Part shown: positions 1 to 6,766 of the stretch, in pieces
How the letters are laid out: each line of letters opens with the position of its first letter
How positions within the stretch are numbered: the stretch's first letter is position 1
Origin: JBAYVY01 sp041674345
GTDB lineage: Bacteria; Planctomycetota; Phycisphaerae; Phycisphaerales; Zrk34
NCBI GenBank assembly: GCA_041674345.1
Contig: JBAYVY010000007.1
Location: 1-24,328 of the forward strand
Direction of reading: 5' to 3'
Length of the DNA: 24,328 nt
The notes under the pieces: model-generated
What the model was told of the DNA's origin: nothing
The model's database searches: none
What the model saw: the letters and a program-made list of their open reading frames with translations, nothing else
Position numbers and translations under genes: made by a program

Positions 1-258
1 GAGGGTGAGCGTGAGGGTGCTTTTCAATTTGTCCCGATGGCGTGTGTTGACCGCGGCCAGCGAGTCGAGAACGGCTTGCTGGAATTGCTGATGCGTGGGG
101 TAGTAGCGGCCGTTGAGACAGTCCTTTTTGATGAACTTCCACAGCCGCTCAATCAGATTCAGGTTGGGCGAGTAGCCCGGCAGGAACAACAGATCGATCC
201 CCAGCGTCGCGGCGTGAGCGATCACTTTCTTGCAATGTGGATAGCGGGCGTTGGCCAG
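1..258 (-). pseudogene. IS630-family transposase, C-terminal fragment (runs off the left edge)
   Basis: The minus strand from 258 down to the window edge encodes 86 codons typical of the end of an IS630-type DDE transposase. The order is LANARYPHCKKV, then a hydrophobic stretch, then FLPGYSPNLNLIERLWKFIK. In this family the motif LDNAR..H carries the second catalytic Asp and NLIE the catalytic Glu. Here the Asp position is Ala (LAN instead of LDN), while the Glu is kept. Upstream the frame meets a stop at 268-270, so the N-terminal two thirds are absent. This is a dead transposase remnant. The C-terminus lies outside the window. The family call is firm from the YSPNLN.IE..WK signature; the true extent of the element is unknown. 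Confidence 0.8.
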
Positions 259-271
259 ACAGTTGAATCAA

Positions 272-379
272 CTATTGGACGCGAATGGTATAATTGCACA
301 AAAAGAACAATTTCTGCCGAGTCCACTCGCCGCACCCATACACCGGCAGATCATCTGGAATCCGGGCATATTCAGTCAT
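272..379 (-). pseudogene. Probable TcmP-like (three-Cys-motif partner) N-terminal remnant
   Basis: A short minus-strand frame begins with ATG at 379-377 and stops at 274-272, giving 35 residues. It includes IPDDLPVYGCGEWTRQKL followed by FFLCNYT. The spacing W-T-x2-K-L-x2-L-x2-Y resembles the start of three-Cys-motif partner (TcmP) proteins, which are commonly encoded next to DUF5131 (Gp37/Gp68-like) genes. A DUF5131 pseudogene lies immediately upstream on the same strand, which supports the reading. The protein is cut off almost at once, next to the 13-nt dyad AGTTGAATCAACT at 261-273 and the IS630 fragment. The match rests on a short pattern, so the identification is tentative. Confidence 0.4.
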
Positions 380-410
380 TCTGTCCCAAAGTTCACGACC
401 ATAGTTTTGT

Positions 411-775
411 TTACGCAACGGATTTCCCCCGGAGTGAAGTTTCGGGCATTTGGTTCCATTCGCGGCCGTCGAGTAGGCGACCGGCGGTTTTTTTATTGAC
501 GCCGCCCCATTGTTTGAAGAAGAAGGGGACGTTGAAGCGAAGACAGCGATTGCGGATTTGGGTGACCCATTCTTTGTTCATGGGGCGCGCGCCGGGGCCG
601 GACTCGCCGCCGACGATGACCCAGCCGATGTCTTTCAGCGGTAGTTGCGGAATCGGACCCAGCAGCGGCTCGACGGAGAGGAGTAGCAGTGTTTGCAGCC
701 GGGACTAACCTTGGTGCAGCCCACAATGGGGTTCCACGTCGATTCGGCCCACTTGATGGAAGAGCCATTGGCCAT
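411..775 (-). pseudogene. DUF5131 (phage Gp37/Gp68-like, radical-SAM-like) gene with internal deletion and frameshift
   Basis: ATG at 775-773 opens a frame reading MANGSSIKWAESTWNP, then IVGCTKVSPGCKHCYS. This is the usual N-terminus of DUF5131 proteins, including the C..GC..CY cysteine cluster. Near 690 the frame is lost. The typical C-terminus then continues in another frame: LLSVEPLLGPIPQL, DIGWVIVGGESGPGARPMN, FFFKQWGG and GRLLDGREWNQMPE, with a stop at 413-411. Full-length family members are roughly 230-330 residues; here only about 120 codons remain, so about half the gene between HCY and SVEPLLGP is missing. The join sits at CACTGCTACTCC, where either half can be read, consistent with a deletion. 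A partner-like remnant follows downstream. The gene is non-functional. Confidence 0.8.
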
Positions 776-893
776 CAAATCGCCAACCTAACAATATGCG
801 AACTTTCACGGGAATACAACACTGTTTTTTTATCGGTTGTTGAATCGTTATTTGTGTAATGGCGGGTGAATTATGGTGGCCATTGGGGGAATG

Positions 894-1850
894 TCATCGG
901 GTGCCGTCTTCGAGGCGGCCGAGCAAGCGTAACAGGCCGTCGAGGATGGTTAATGGATGGGGGGGGCATCCGGGGATGTAGAGATCGACGGGGAGGATGG
1001 AGTCGGCGCCGTTGTGGGTTTGTTCGTGGTGGATGTAGGGGCCGCCGGTGATGGCGCAGGCGCCGACGGCGATGACGATTTTGGGCGAGGGCACGGCGTC
1101 GTAGGTTTTCTTCAGCGCCAGATGCATATTTTGGGTGACGGGGCCGGTGATGAGCAGGCCGTCGGCGTGACGGGGGGAGGCGACGACCTGGATGCCGAAG
1201 CGACCGAGATCCCAGCCGACGGTGCCGAGGACGTTGACATCGGCTTCGCAGGCGTTGCATCCGCCGGCGCTGACCTGGCGGAGTTTCAAGGAGCGTCCGA
1301 ACAACTTCATCAACTTCGCATCGAGTTGTGCGGCGAGTTTCAACTCTTGTTGATCTGGTTCAATGACCAGATCGTCGCGGTTGCGGACGGCGAGGCGATA
1401 ATCATTCGTGTAGGTGATGGCGTGTTCGGGGCAGGCATCGACGCAATCGGAACAGAAGAGGCATTTGCCGAGGTCGAGGCGGGGCGAAGAACCCGGGGCG
1501 GCGCCCCCGGAAGTTCGCTCTGCCCCGGCTTGAAAACTTCCGGGGGCGGCGAGAGTTTCGGGTTTGAGCGGCAGAGCCGCTGTCGAAGCCGTCGAGTTTC
1601 GGGTTTCGAGGGAAGAGGTGGCACTTCCGGGGGCGGGGACGGGGGCGCTTGGTGCCGGTTTGAAAGTGATCGCGCCGGTGGGGCAAGCATCGGCACACCC
1701 CCGGAAATTGGCGCGGCAATCGTCGGTGCATTTGGCGCTGTCGATGGCGGGTCGTCCGCGGAAGCGGTCGGGCATGGGCGGGGGGTTGCCATCGGGGTAG
1801 CGAATGGTGCGGTGTTGTTGCTGGAGTCGTGCCTGGAGGATGTTGAACAT
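894..1850 (-). CDS. Fused 2[4Fe-4S] ferredoxin – NuoB/HyfI-like small subunit of an Ehr complex
   Basis: This 318-residue protein joins two subunits that are separate in formate hydrogenlyase (HycF and HycG). The N-terminal half has two ferredoxin motifs: Cys41, 45, 52, 56 and Cys130, 133, 136, 140, each ending in CP. The C-terminal half is NuoB-like and keeps all four ligands of the proximal cluster: Cys198 and Cys201 in GGCNACEAD, Cys265 in GACAITGG and Cys295 in IPGCPPHP. It should pass electrons along the peripheral arm to or from the large subunit. The linker at residues 64-124 is Pro/Ala/Ser-rich and is built largely from dispersed DNA repeats (APGS at 73-76 and 102-105, TSGG at 113-116). 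The first cluster also carries an apparent four-residue insertion (NFRG, 48-51). It is the last gene of the operon, 131 nt after the large subunit. No strong ribosome binding site is visible. Confidence 0.9.
   Translation of the reverse strand: MFNILQARLQQQHRTIRYPDGNPPPMPDRFRGRPAIDSAKCTDDCRANFRGCADACPTGAITFKPAPSAPVPAPGSATSSLETRNSTASTAALPLKPETLAAPGSFQAGAERTSGGAAPGSSPRLDLGKCLFCSDCVDACPEHAITYTNDYRLAVRNRDDLVIEPDQQELKLAAQLDAKLMKLFGRSLKLRQVSAGGCNACEADVNVLGTVGWDLGRFGIQVVASPRHADGLLITGPVTQNMHLALKKTYDAVPSPKIVIAVGACAITGGPYIHHEQTHNGADSILPVDLYIPGCPPHPLTILDGLLRLLGRLEDGTR
1504..1634. repeat. Composite coding repeat, copy A: 12-bp units plus 75-bp core
   Basis: Within the small-subunit gene, units of the 12-mer GCCCCCGGAAGT lie at 1504-1514 (plus orientation, last base included at 1515 or altered), 1536-1547 and 1623-1634 (inverted). 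The last two flank a 75-bp core at 1548-1622. The core carries the hairpin AGCGGC-TCT-GCCGCT and two copies of AAACCCGAAACTC at its ends. The same core occurs inverted at 10509-10583 with 2 differences in 75. Core plus one unit is 87 bp (29 codons), so the frame is kept. A further variant unit, ACCCCCGGAAAT at 1697-1708, falls inside the first Fe–S motif. Confidence 0.9.
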
Positions 1851-1870
1851 GGGGGGAACCTCAGAAATTT

Positions 1871-1971
1871 AACAAGAGGGCACAGAGATCACAGAGGGAG
1901 AGAAGAGTTGTAAAGAAGATGTTTCAATCATTTTTTATTTGTCCTCTGTGTTCTCTGTGATCTCTTGTGTT
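1871..1971. repeat. Intergenic hairpin repeat of CACAGAG type
   Basis: The gap between the large and small subunit genes holds an imperfect inverted repeat. The left arm is at 1871-1899 (aacaagagggcacagag, then atcacagaggga) and the right arm at 1941-1971 (gtcctctgtgttctctg, then tgatctcttgtgtt). The arms pair over about 26 positions around an A/T-rich loop. A relative with the same unit lies at 12262-12369. It could form a strong hairpin in the operon mRNA between these two cistrons; whether it processes or attenuates the message is not known. Confidence 0.8.
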
Positions 1972-1981
1972 GAAAACTCTT

Positions 1982-3556
1982 TTACAGATCGTGGCCGCAG
2001 TAGGAGAGGTTGAAACTTTTGTTGCAGAGGGGGAAGTCGGAAATTTGCTGGTTGCGGAGAACGTGTGCGAGCGCGGCCCAGTTGTGGAAGGAGGGGTCGA
2101 TGATTTTGTAACGGGCGAAGCGGCCGGTGTCGTCGGTGATGGCGACGTGGCAGCATTCGCCGCGCCACGCTTCGTTGAGCGCGACGGCCAGACGGTTGGG
2201 GGCGAGGGGGCCGAGGGGTGTGCGGATGTCGCCTGGGGGCAGTGCGTGGAGTTGTTCGCGAATGAACTCGATGGACTGCTGGATTTCGAGCCAGCGGACG
2301 AAGGCGCGGGCGAAGACGTCGCCGGAGTCGCAGGTGGAGACGGGGATGTGGACGAAGCGGAAGATGCCGGAGGGTTGATCGTGACGGACATCGCGGGACA
2401 GGCCGGCGGCGCGTGCGGGGGGACCGACGATGCCGAGGTCGATGGCGGTTTGGCGAGTGAGGGGGCCGGTGTCTTCAAAGCGCGCCATGACGGAGGGCGT
2501 GTCCCAGAGGAGGTTGACGGCGACGGCGGTGTCTTTTTCCGCGGCGGCGAGGCGTTTGAGGAGGTCGTCGATGCGTTGGGGATCGAGGTCGAAGGCGGCC
2601 CCGCCGGGGGTGATGAGGGAGCGGCCGAAGCGATTCCCGCAGCGGAGCGCGGTCATGTTGAGGAAGTCGCCTCGGATGCGACCGCAGTAGGAGGCGGTGG
2701 GGAGGAAGCCGACGTCTCCCGCGAGCGCGCCGAGGTCTCCGACGTGGTTGGCCATGCGTTCGAGTTCGAGGGCGATGCCGCGGATGGTTTGGGCGCGAGG
2801 GGTTTTCTGGCAATTGGCGAGCGCTTCGAGGATTTGGCAGTAGGTGGTGGTGTGAGCGATGGAGGAATCGCCGGCGAGTGTTTGGGCGTAGTGGATGGAA
2901 CGTTTGGTGGGACCGGCGAGCATGGCTTGTTCGACGCCGCGATGTTGGTAGCCGAGGGCGATTTCGAGGTGGAAGACTTGTTCGCCGTGGCATTGGAAAC
3001 GGAAGTGGCCGGGTTCGATGATCCCGGCGTGGACGGGTCCGACGGCGACCTCGTGGACTTCATCGCCTTCGACTTTGTAGAAGTCGGTGACGGCGGGCAG
3101 GATGGGTTGGTCGCGGGGACGGTTCCATGCGTCGCGGGTGGTGAGGGAGTGGGTGTAACGGACGGGTTTGAACCAGGGGTGGTTGAGGGGGCGCAAGCCG
3201 AACTGCTCGGCGATTTCGCGCTCGAAGAGATGGACCTGAGGACATTGGGGAGTGAGCGAGGGGAAAGAGTCGGATTCGATGGCGGTGCGGGCGAGACGGA
3301 GTTGGTTGTTGATGTCGTCGGCGAGGATGGCGTAGAGGGATGTGGGGGAGGGAGAGAAGGCATGGAGGCAAGCGGGTGCGGGGGATGGGGCGTGTTTTGG
3401 CGATTCACTCGAAGATGATGCGAAGAGAGCGACGACGCGAAGTTGATCGGCGACGGCGGCGAGGAGGGTGTTTTGGAAGTCATCGAGCGCGAGGGTGGGA
3501 ATGGCGTCGAGGGCGATGCTTCGGCCGTTGGTGATGGTGGGAAGATGGGTGGTCAT
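1982..3556 (-). CDS. NuoC–NuoD/HycE-like large subunit of an Ehr complex, lacking NiFe ligands
   Basis: The start is ATG at 3556-3554, preceded by GGAGG and overlapping the hyfF-like stop as ATGA. This gives 524 residues; the longer upstream frame is antisense noise over the neighbour. Residues 1-135 are NuoC-like (HLFEREIAEQFGL at 109-121). The rest is NuoD/HycE-like (HRGVEQAM, ALELERMANHVGDLGAL, RCGNRFGRS). In [NiFe] hydrogenases the metal is held by two CxxC motifs. The first site here reads AGDSSIAH (228-235) where HycE-type proteins have CGICGFAH. The C-terminal site reads DPSFHNW (487-493) where they have DPCxxC. No CxxC occurs anywhere in the protein. The end, DFPLCNKSFNLSYCGHDL, is typical of non-hydrogenase complex-I and Ehr relatives. 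Redox chemistry at NiFe is therefore excluded; a quinone-binding role is possible but not shown. Confidence 0.93.
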   Translation of the reverse strand: MTTHLPTITNGRSIALDAIPTLALDDFQNTLLAAVADQLRVVALFASSSSESPKHAPSPAPACLHAFSPSPTSLYAILADDINNQLRLARTAIESDSFPSLTPQCPQVHLFEREIAEQFGLRPLNHPWFKPVRYTHSLTTRDAWNRPRDQPILPAVTDFYKVEGDEVHEVAVGPVHAGIIEPGHFRFQCHGEQVFHLEIALGYQHRGVEQAMLAGPTKRSIHYAQTLAGDSSIAHTTTYCQILEALANCQKTPRAQTIRGIALELERMANHVGDLGALAGDVGFLPTASYCGRIRGDFLNMTALRCGNRFGRSLITPGGAAFDLDPQRIDDLLKRLAAAEKDTAVAVNLLWDTPSVMARFEDTGPLTRQTAIDLGIVGPPARAAGLSRDVRHDQPSGIFRFVHIPVSTCDSGDVFARAFVRWLEIQQSIEFIREQLHALPPGDIRTPLGPLAPNRLAVALNEAWRGECCHVAITDDTGRFARYKIIDPSFHNWAALAHVLRNQQISDFPLCNKSFNLSYCGHDL

Positions 3557-5121
3557 GGATGGACCTCCAGGTAATTGACGGCGTCGTTGAGGAGCGTCAT
3601 CAGCGGTGCGGGAATGCGGAGGCCCAGCATGAGGACGAGAGCCAAGAGGATGAGAATGGGCGAGGCGGTGAGGAAGCCGTCGCGGTAAGCCCCCGCCCCC
3701 GGAAGTGCCCCCGGAAGTGAGGCCTGCGGAACCTGAGGAATCCCGGCCAAGGCCGAAGACGGCCATGACCGGGCTTGTGCTGGGGGTCGGCCTTGGACGA
3801 CGTGCAATACCGTCGCGCCCATGCCGATGAAGACGACGAGGAGGAAGAGGAGGAAGAGGGAGGCGGTGAGGAAGTGGTGGGTGTCGAAGGCGGCGTTGAG
3901 GATGGAGAATTCGGAGATGAAGGGACCGAAGGGCGGTGAGCCGGTGATGGCGAGGAAGGCGACGAGGAAGAGAGAGCCGGAGAGGGGGAGGCGACGGATG
4001 GCGCCGCGAACGTCGTCGATGGATTTGGAGTTGTAGGCGCGGTGGATGTTACCGGCGGAGAGGAAGAGGACGCCTTTGGTCAGCCCGTTGGCCAGGAGGT
4101 GGAGCATGGTGCCGAAGATGGCGAGGCGGGAGCCGATCGCCAGGCCGAGGATGAGGATGCCCATATGTTCGACGCTGGAGTAGGCGAGCATGCGTTTGAA
4201 GTCTCGTTGTCCGACCATGAAGAGCCCGGCGACGGCCATGGAGAAGAGGCCCATGAAGAGGAGGAGTCGGGAGGTGAAGGGAGATTCGCCGGCGGCGGCG
4301 CAGATGTGGTTGACGCGGAGGATGGCGAGGAAGGCGCAGCTGGTGACGCCGCCGGCGAGGACAGCACCGACGACGCCGGGCGCTTCGCCGTAGGCGTCGG
4401 GCTTCCAGGTGTGCATGGGGGCGAGGCCCATTTTGGTGCCGTAGCCGATGAGCAGGAGGATGAAGGCGGCATGAAGCCAGTGCTTGGAAAGTTGCGGGGC
4501 CTGGATGAGGAGGGAGTCGATGAGGAGAGTGGGTTCGAGGCCGGCGTGGAGGGAGGAATAGGCGAGGAAGAAGGTGCCGAGGAGCGCGAGGGCGATGCCG
4601 ACGGAGCAGACCAGGAGGTATTTCCAGGTGGCTTCGATGGAGCGTTGTGTGCGGTTGAAATAGATGAGGGGGGCGGTGACGAGGGAGGAGGATTCGACGG
4701 CGACCCAGAGCAGGCCCATGTGACGGGCGAAGATGACGAAAGTCATGGTTCCCAGAAGCGACAGGAGACAGGCGACGAAGACGCGATTGGGGCGTTCGGG
4801 GCGGTGGCGGAGGTAGCCGACGGTGTAGAAGGAGCAGAAGAGGAAGAGCGACGAGATGAGCAGGAGGATGATGCGGCCGGGTGGATCAAGCGCGAGTAAT
4901 GCGTCACCCCCGGAAGCAAGGCCCACGGAAGTTACCCCGGAAGTTACGGGGACTGTAAAGCCAGCGATGGCATCGCGGGTCTGGGCGATGGCGAGGAGCG
5001 TGAGCGTGAAGTGCGCGATCGCGGCGGGAGGCAGGAGCCAGGGGCGCAGCCGGTTGGAACCGACCGCGGCGGCGATCGCGGCGAAGAGCAGCGGGATGAG
5101 GATGATGACCAGAGGCAGCAT
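3553..5121 (-). CDS. hyfF: HyfF-like antiporter-type membrane subunit
   Basis: A 522-residue, very hydrophobic protein of the NuoL/M/N and MrpA/D antiporter superfamily, closest in pattern to hydrogenase-4 subunit F. It keeps the membrane Glu (LWVAVESSSLVTAPL), the Lys of the broken-helix region (GYGTKMGLAPMHTWKPDAYGEAPG) and a later Lys (NGLTKGVLFLSAGNI). These residues form the proton path in this family. The start ATG at 5121 lies 3 nt after the HyfE-like stop, with AAGGA in the end of that gene. Its own stop overlaps the large-subunit start. Two stretches look inserted: residues 48-72 (TRDAIAGFTVPV, TSG/TSV/ASGG repeats) and about 455-485 near the C-terminus (SLPGALPGAG), both made of dispersed DNA repeats. 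The symbol is a family label, not proof of hydrogenase function. Confidence 0.9.
   Translation of the reverse strand: MLPLVIILIPLLFAAIAAAVGSNRLRPWLLPPAAIAHFTLTLLAIAQTRDAIAGFTVPVTSGVTSVGLASGGDALLALDPPGRIILLLISSLFLFCSFYTVGYLRHRPERPNRVFVACLLSLLGTMTFVIFARHMGLLWVAVESSSLVTAPLIYFNRTQRSIEATWKYLLVCSVGIALALLGTFFLAYSSLHAGLEPTLLIDSLLIQAPQLSKHWLHAAFILLLIGYGTKMGLAPMHTWKPDAYGEAPGVVGAVLAGGVTSCAFLAILRVNHICAAAGESPFTSRLLLFMGLFSMAVAGLFMVGQRDFKRMLAYSSVEHMGILILGLAIGSRLAIFGTMLHLLANGLTKGVLFLSAGNIHRAYNSKSIDDVRGAIRRLPLSGSLFLVAFLAITGSPPFGPFISEFSILNAAFDTHHFLTASLFLLFLLVVFIGMGATVLHVVQGRPPAQARSWPSSALAGIPQVPQASLPGALPGAGAYRDGFLTASPILILLALVLMLGLRIPAPLMTLLNDAVNYLEVHP
3695..3773. repeat. Two tandem 12-bp units and an adjacent 32-bp hairpin inside the hyfF-like gene
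   Basis: Exact tandem copies of GCCCCCGGAAGT lie at 3695-3706 and 3707-3718. About 24 nt further, 3742-3773 forms a hairpin. Its arms are CCCGGCCAAGGCC and GGCCATGACCGGG (11 of 13 pairs), around the loop GAAGAC. All of this is translated in frame as the segment before the last membrane helices. A hairpin with a similar centre (GCCGAGGACGGC) is at 24086-24119. Confidence 0.8.
4906..4981. repeat. Three degenerate 12-bp units and a 28-bp palindrome inside the hyfF-like gene
   Basis: Units lie at 4906-4917 (ACCCCCGGAAGC), 4921-4932 (GCCCACGGAAGT) and 4933-4944 (TACCCCGGAAGT). They are followed at 4953-4981 by TGTAAAGCCAGCGATGG and CATCGCGGGTC, an imperfect palindrome. The same palindrome is at 6229-6256 in the hyfC-like gene, in the same order relative to the units but read in a different frame. 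Confidence 0.8.
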
Positions 5122-5124
5122 GGA

Positions 5125-5772
5125 CTATTCCTTGAGGGAGACCAACCGGCGTGTATCCATCGAGGCGAAGGCGCGGTTGATGTGGTTGACGATGATGCAG
5201 ATGACGAAGATGCCGACGAACAGATCGAGGAGGACGCCCATTTCGACGACCAGGGGCATGGCTTCGATGAGGAGCATGCCGAAGATGTAGATGCCGTTTT
5301 CGAGGACGAGGTATCCGACGACTTGCGAGAGGGCTTTGTAGCGGGTGGTCAGGAGGATGAAGCCGACCAGGACAGTGGCGATGGAGGTGGGGACCAGGAG
5401 GGAATGGGCGTGGGCGTGGGCCAGGGGCAGTTGCCCGGCGAAGACAAGCGCGGCGGCGGTGGCCAGCGCGCCGAGAATGATGGACGGGAGCAGGCCGATG
5501 AGGGGTTCGACCTCGCGTTTGATCTGCGCTTCACGGAGGGCGCGGATCATGATGAAGGGGATGAAGATGCCCTTGAGGGCGATCGTGGCCAGGACGATGA
5601 GGAAGATGGGAAAGGAGAAATGTTGATGGACCAGCAGGGGAATGACGCCGAGCAGAGCGCCCTGCATGGCGACGGTGCGGATGACGGCGAGGATGCGGCT
5701 GGTGCCCAGCGCGAAGAGATTGAGCACGAGGACGACGACGAGAATGGCGTTGAGTGTGCTGGTGTTGGTCAT
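5125..5772 (-). CDS. hyfE: HyfE-like small membrane subunit
   Basis: A 215-residue protein with several membrane helices that matches hydrogenase-4 component E, the NuoK-like piece that links antiporter modules to the core. Recognisable segments are ALKGIFIPFIMIRALREA, LVPTSIATVLVGFILL and GYLVLENGIYIFG. The Glu in the last of these (VLENGIY) is the conserved membrane Glu of NuoK-type proteins. The end, NHINRAFASMDTRRLVSLKE, is the usual HyfE tail. It starts 7 nt after the hyfC-like stop and ends 3 nt before the hyfF-like start, so the genes are translated together. Unlike the other membrane subunits it contains no 12-bp repeat units. Confidence 0.9.
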   Translation of the reverse strand: MTNTSTLNAILVVVLVLNLFALGTSRILAVIRTVAMQGALLGVIPLLVHQHFSFPIFLIVLATIALKGIFIPFIMIRALREAQIKREVEPLIGLLPSIILGALATAAALVFAGQLPLAHAHAHSLLVPTSIATVLVGFILLTTRYKALSQVVGYLVLENGIYIFGMLLIEAMPLVVEMGVLLDLFVGIFVICIIVNHINRAFASMDTRRLVSLKE

Positions 5773-5779
5773 GTCGGAA

Positions 5780-6766
5780 TCACCTGACGAGAAGGAGGAA
5801 GCCGAACGCGCAGAAGAGCATCGCGGCGATGAGGAGATAGGGGACGTGACGCATTTGCAAACGCGCCATGACGGATTCGACGATGCCGATGACGGCGGCC
5901 AGGCCGAGCATTTCGAGAATGAACAGAAGCGTGTCGATCACGGGCCGGCCCGTGGCGAAGGGCGCGATGACGTGAAGGAGGACGGCGGCGAGAACGTACA
6001 TTTTGATCGCCGCGGCGTAAAGGATGAAACCGAAGAGCGGGCCGGAGTGATCGAGAACCATCACTTCGTGGATCATCGTCAGTTCCAGATGCGTGTTGGG
6101 ATCATCGACGGGAATGCGGCAGGTCTCGGCCAGCAACACGATGAACAAACCCAGCGAAACCAAAACCACCGGCGCAACCGCCGCCCCCCCGCCCCCGGAA
6201 GTAAAGCCCCCGCCCCCGGAAACAATTTGTAAAGCCCGCGATGCCATCGCGGGTTCCCCACCCCCGGAAAGCGGCGCGAGGTGGGTCAGCATGGTGGTCA
6301 GCGACAGTGAGCCGGAGATTTTGGCCAGGACCAGCAATGCGAAGAAGAGCGCCGGTTCACTGAGGCAGGCGAAGGTGACTTCGCGCGCGGCCCCCATGCC
6401 CTCGAAGGGCGAGCCGGTGTCCAGCGCGGCGGCGGTGGTGAAAAACCTGGCCAATCCGAACAGGTAGGCGAAGAGAATCAGGTCGCCGGTGAAAGCGACC
6501 GGCGCGCTGAAATGCGCGACCGGCACGAGCAGACCGGCGGCGAGAACCACGGCGAGCGTGACGACCGGCCCGGCGCGGAAAACCCACGTCGTCGTGGTGC
6601 TGATGACCATGCCCTTGCGCATGAGTTTGAGCAGGTCGTAGTAGGTTTGAAGGACCGGCGGACCCTTGCGACCGGCGAAGAACGCTTTGGTTTTGTTGAT
6701 GACGCCCAGCAGCAGCGGCGGCAGGATCAACAGAAGGAACAGATGGATGAGCAGTTGAACCATCAT
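5780..6766 (-). CDS. hyfC: HyfC/NuoH-like membrane anchor subunit
   Basis: The product is 328 residues from the ATG at 6766-6764 (MMVQLLIHLFLLL). A much longer upstream frame in the same phase only shadows the neighbouring STAS gene. The protein is NuoH/HycD-like: FAGRKGPPVLQTYYDLLKL near the N-terminus and ETCRIPVDDPNTHLELTMIH in the later loop are hallmark sequences for the subunit that holds the peripheral arm on the membrane. The stop of the DUF1275–STAS gene overlaps its start. The loop between about residues 165 and 195 (LSGGGEPAMASRALQ, then VSGGGGFTSGGGG) is a run of dispersed repeats with no counterpart expected in the family. It lies just before the conserved ETCR segment and may have been tolerated as a flexible loop. 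Confidence 0.92.
   Translation of the reverse strand: MMVQLLIHLFLLLILPPLLLGVINKTKAFFAGRKGPPVLQTYYDLLKLMRKGMVISTTTTWVFRAGPVVTLAVVLAAGLLVPVAHFSAPVAFTGDLILFAYLFGLARFFTTAAALDTGSPFEGMGAAREVTFACLSEPALFFALLVLAKISGSLSLTTMLTHLAPLSGGGEPAMASRALQIVSGGGGFTSGGGGAAVAPVVLVSLGLFIVLLAETCRIPVDDPNTHLELTMIHEVMVLDHSGPLFGFILYAAAIKMYVLAAVLLHVIAPFATGRPVIDTLLFILEMLGLAAVIGIVESVMARLQMRHVPYLLIAAMLFCAFGFLLLVR
6191..6271. repeat. Three 12-bp units and a 28-bp palindrome inside the hyfC-like gene
   Basis: Units lie at 6191-6202 (GCCCCCGGAAGT), 6212-6223 (GCCCCCGGAAAC) and 6260-6271 (ACCCCCGGAAAG). Between the last two, 6229-6256 reads TGTAAAGCCCGCGATGC then CATCGCGGGTT, a palindrome shared with 4953-4981. The 81-bp block is translated in frame. 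Confidence 0.85.

Noticed and set aside
425..436. Repeat-like TCCCCCGGAGTG in the DUF5131 remnant
   Set aside because: It has GGAG rather than GGAA and encodes part of the natural C-terminus.
957..3418. Long plus-strand open frames opposite the Ehr genes
   Set aside because: They are Gly/Asp/Glu-rich antisense shadows of GC-rich coding DNA; the minus strand encodes clear families.
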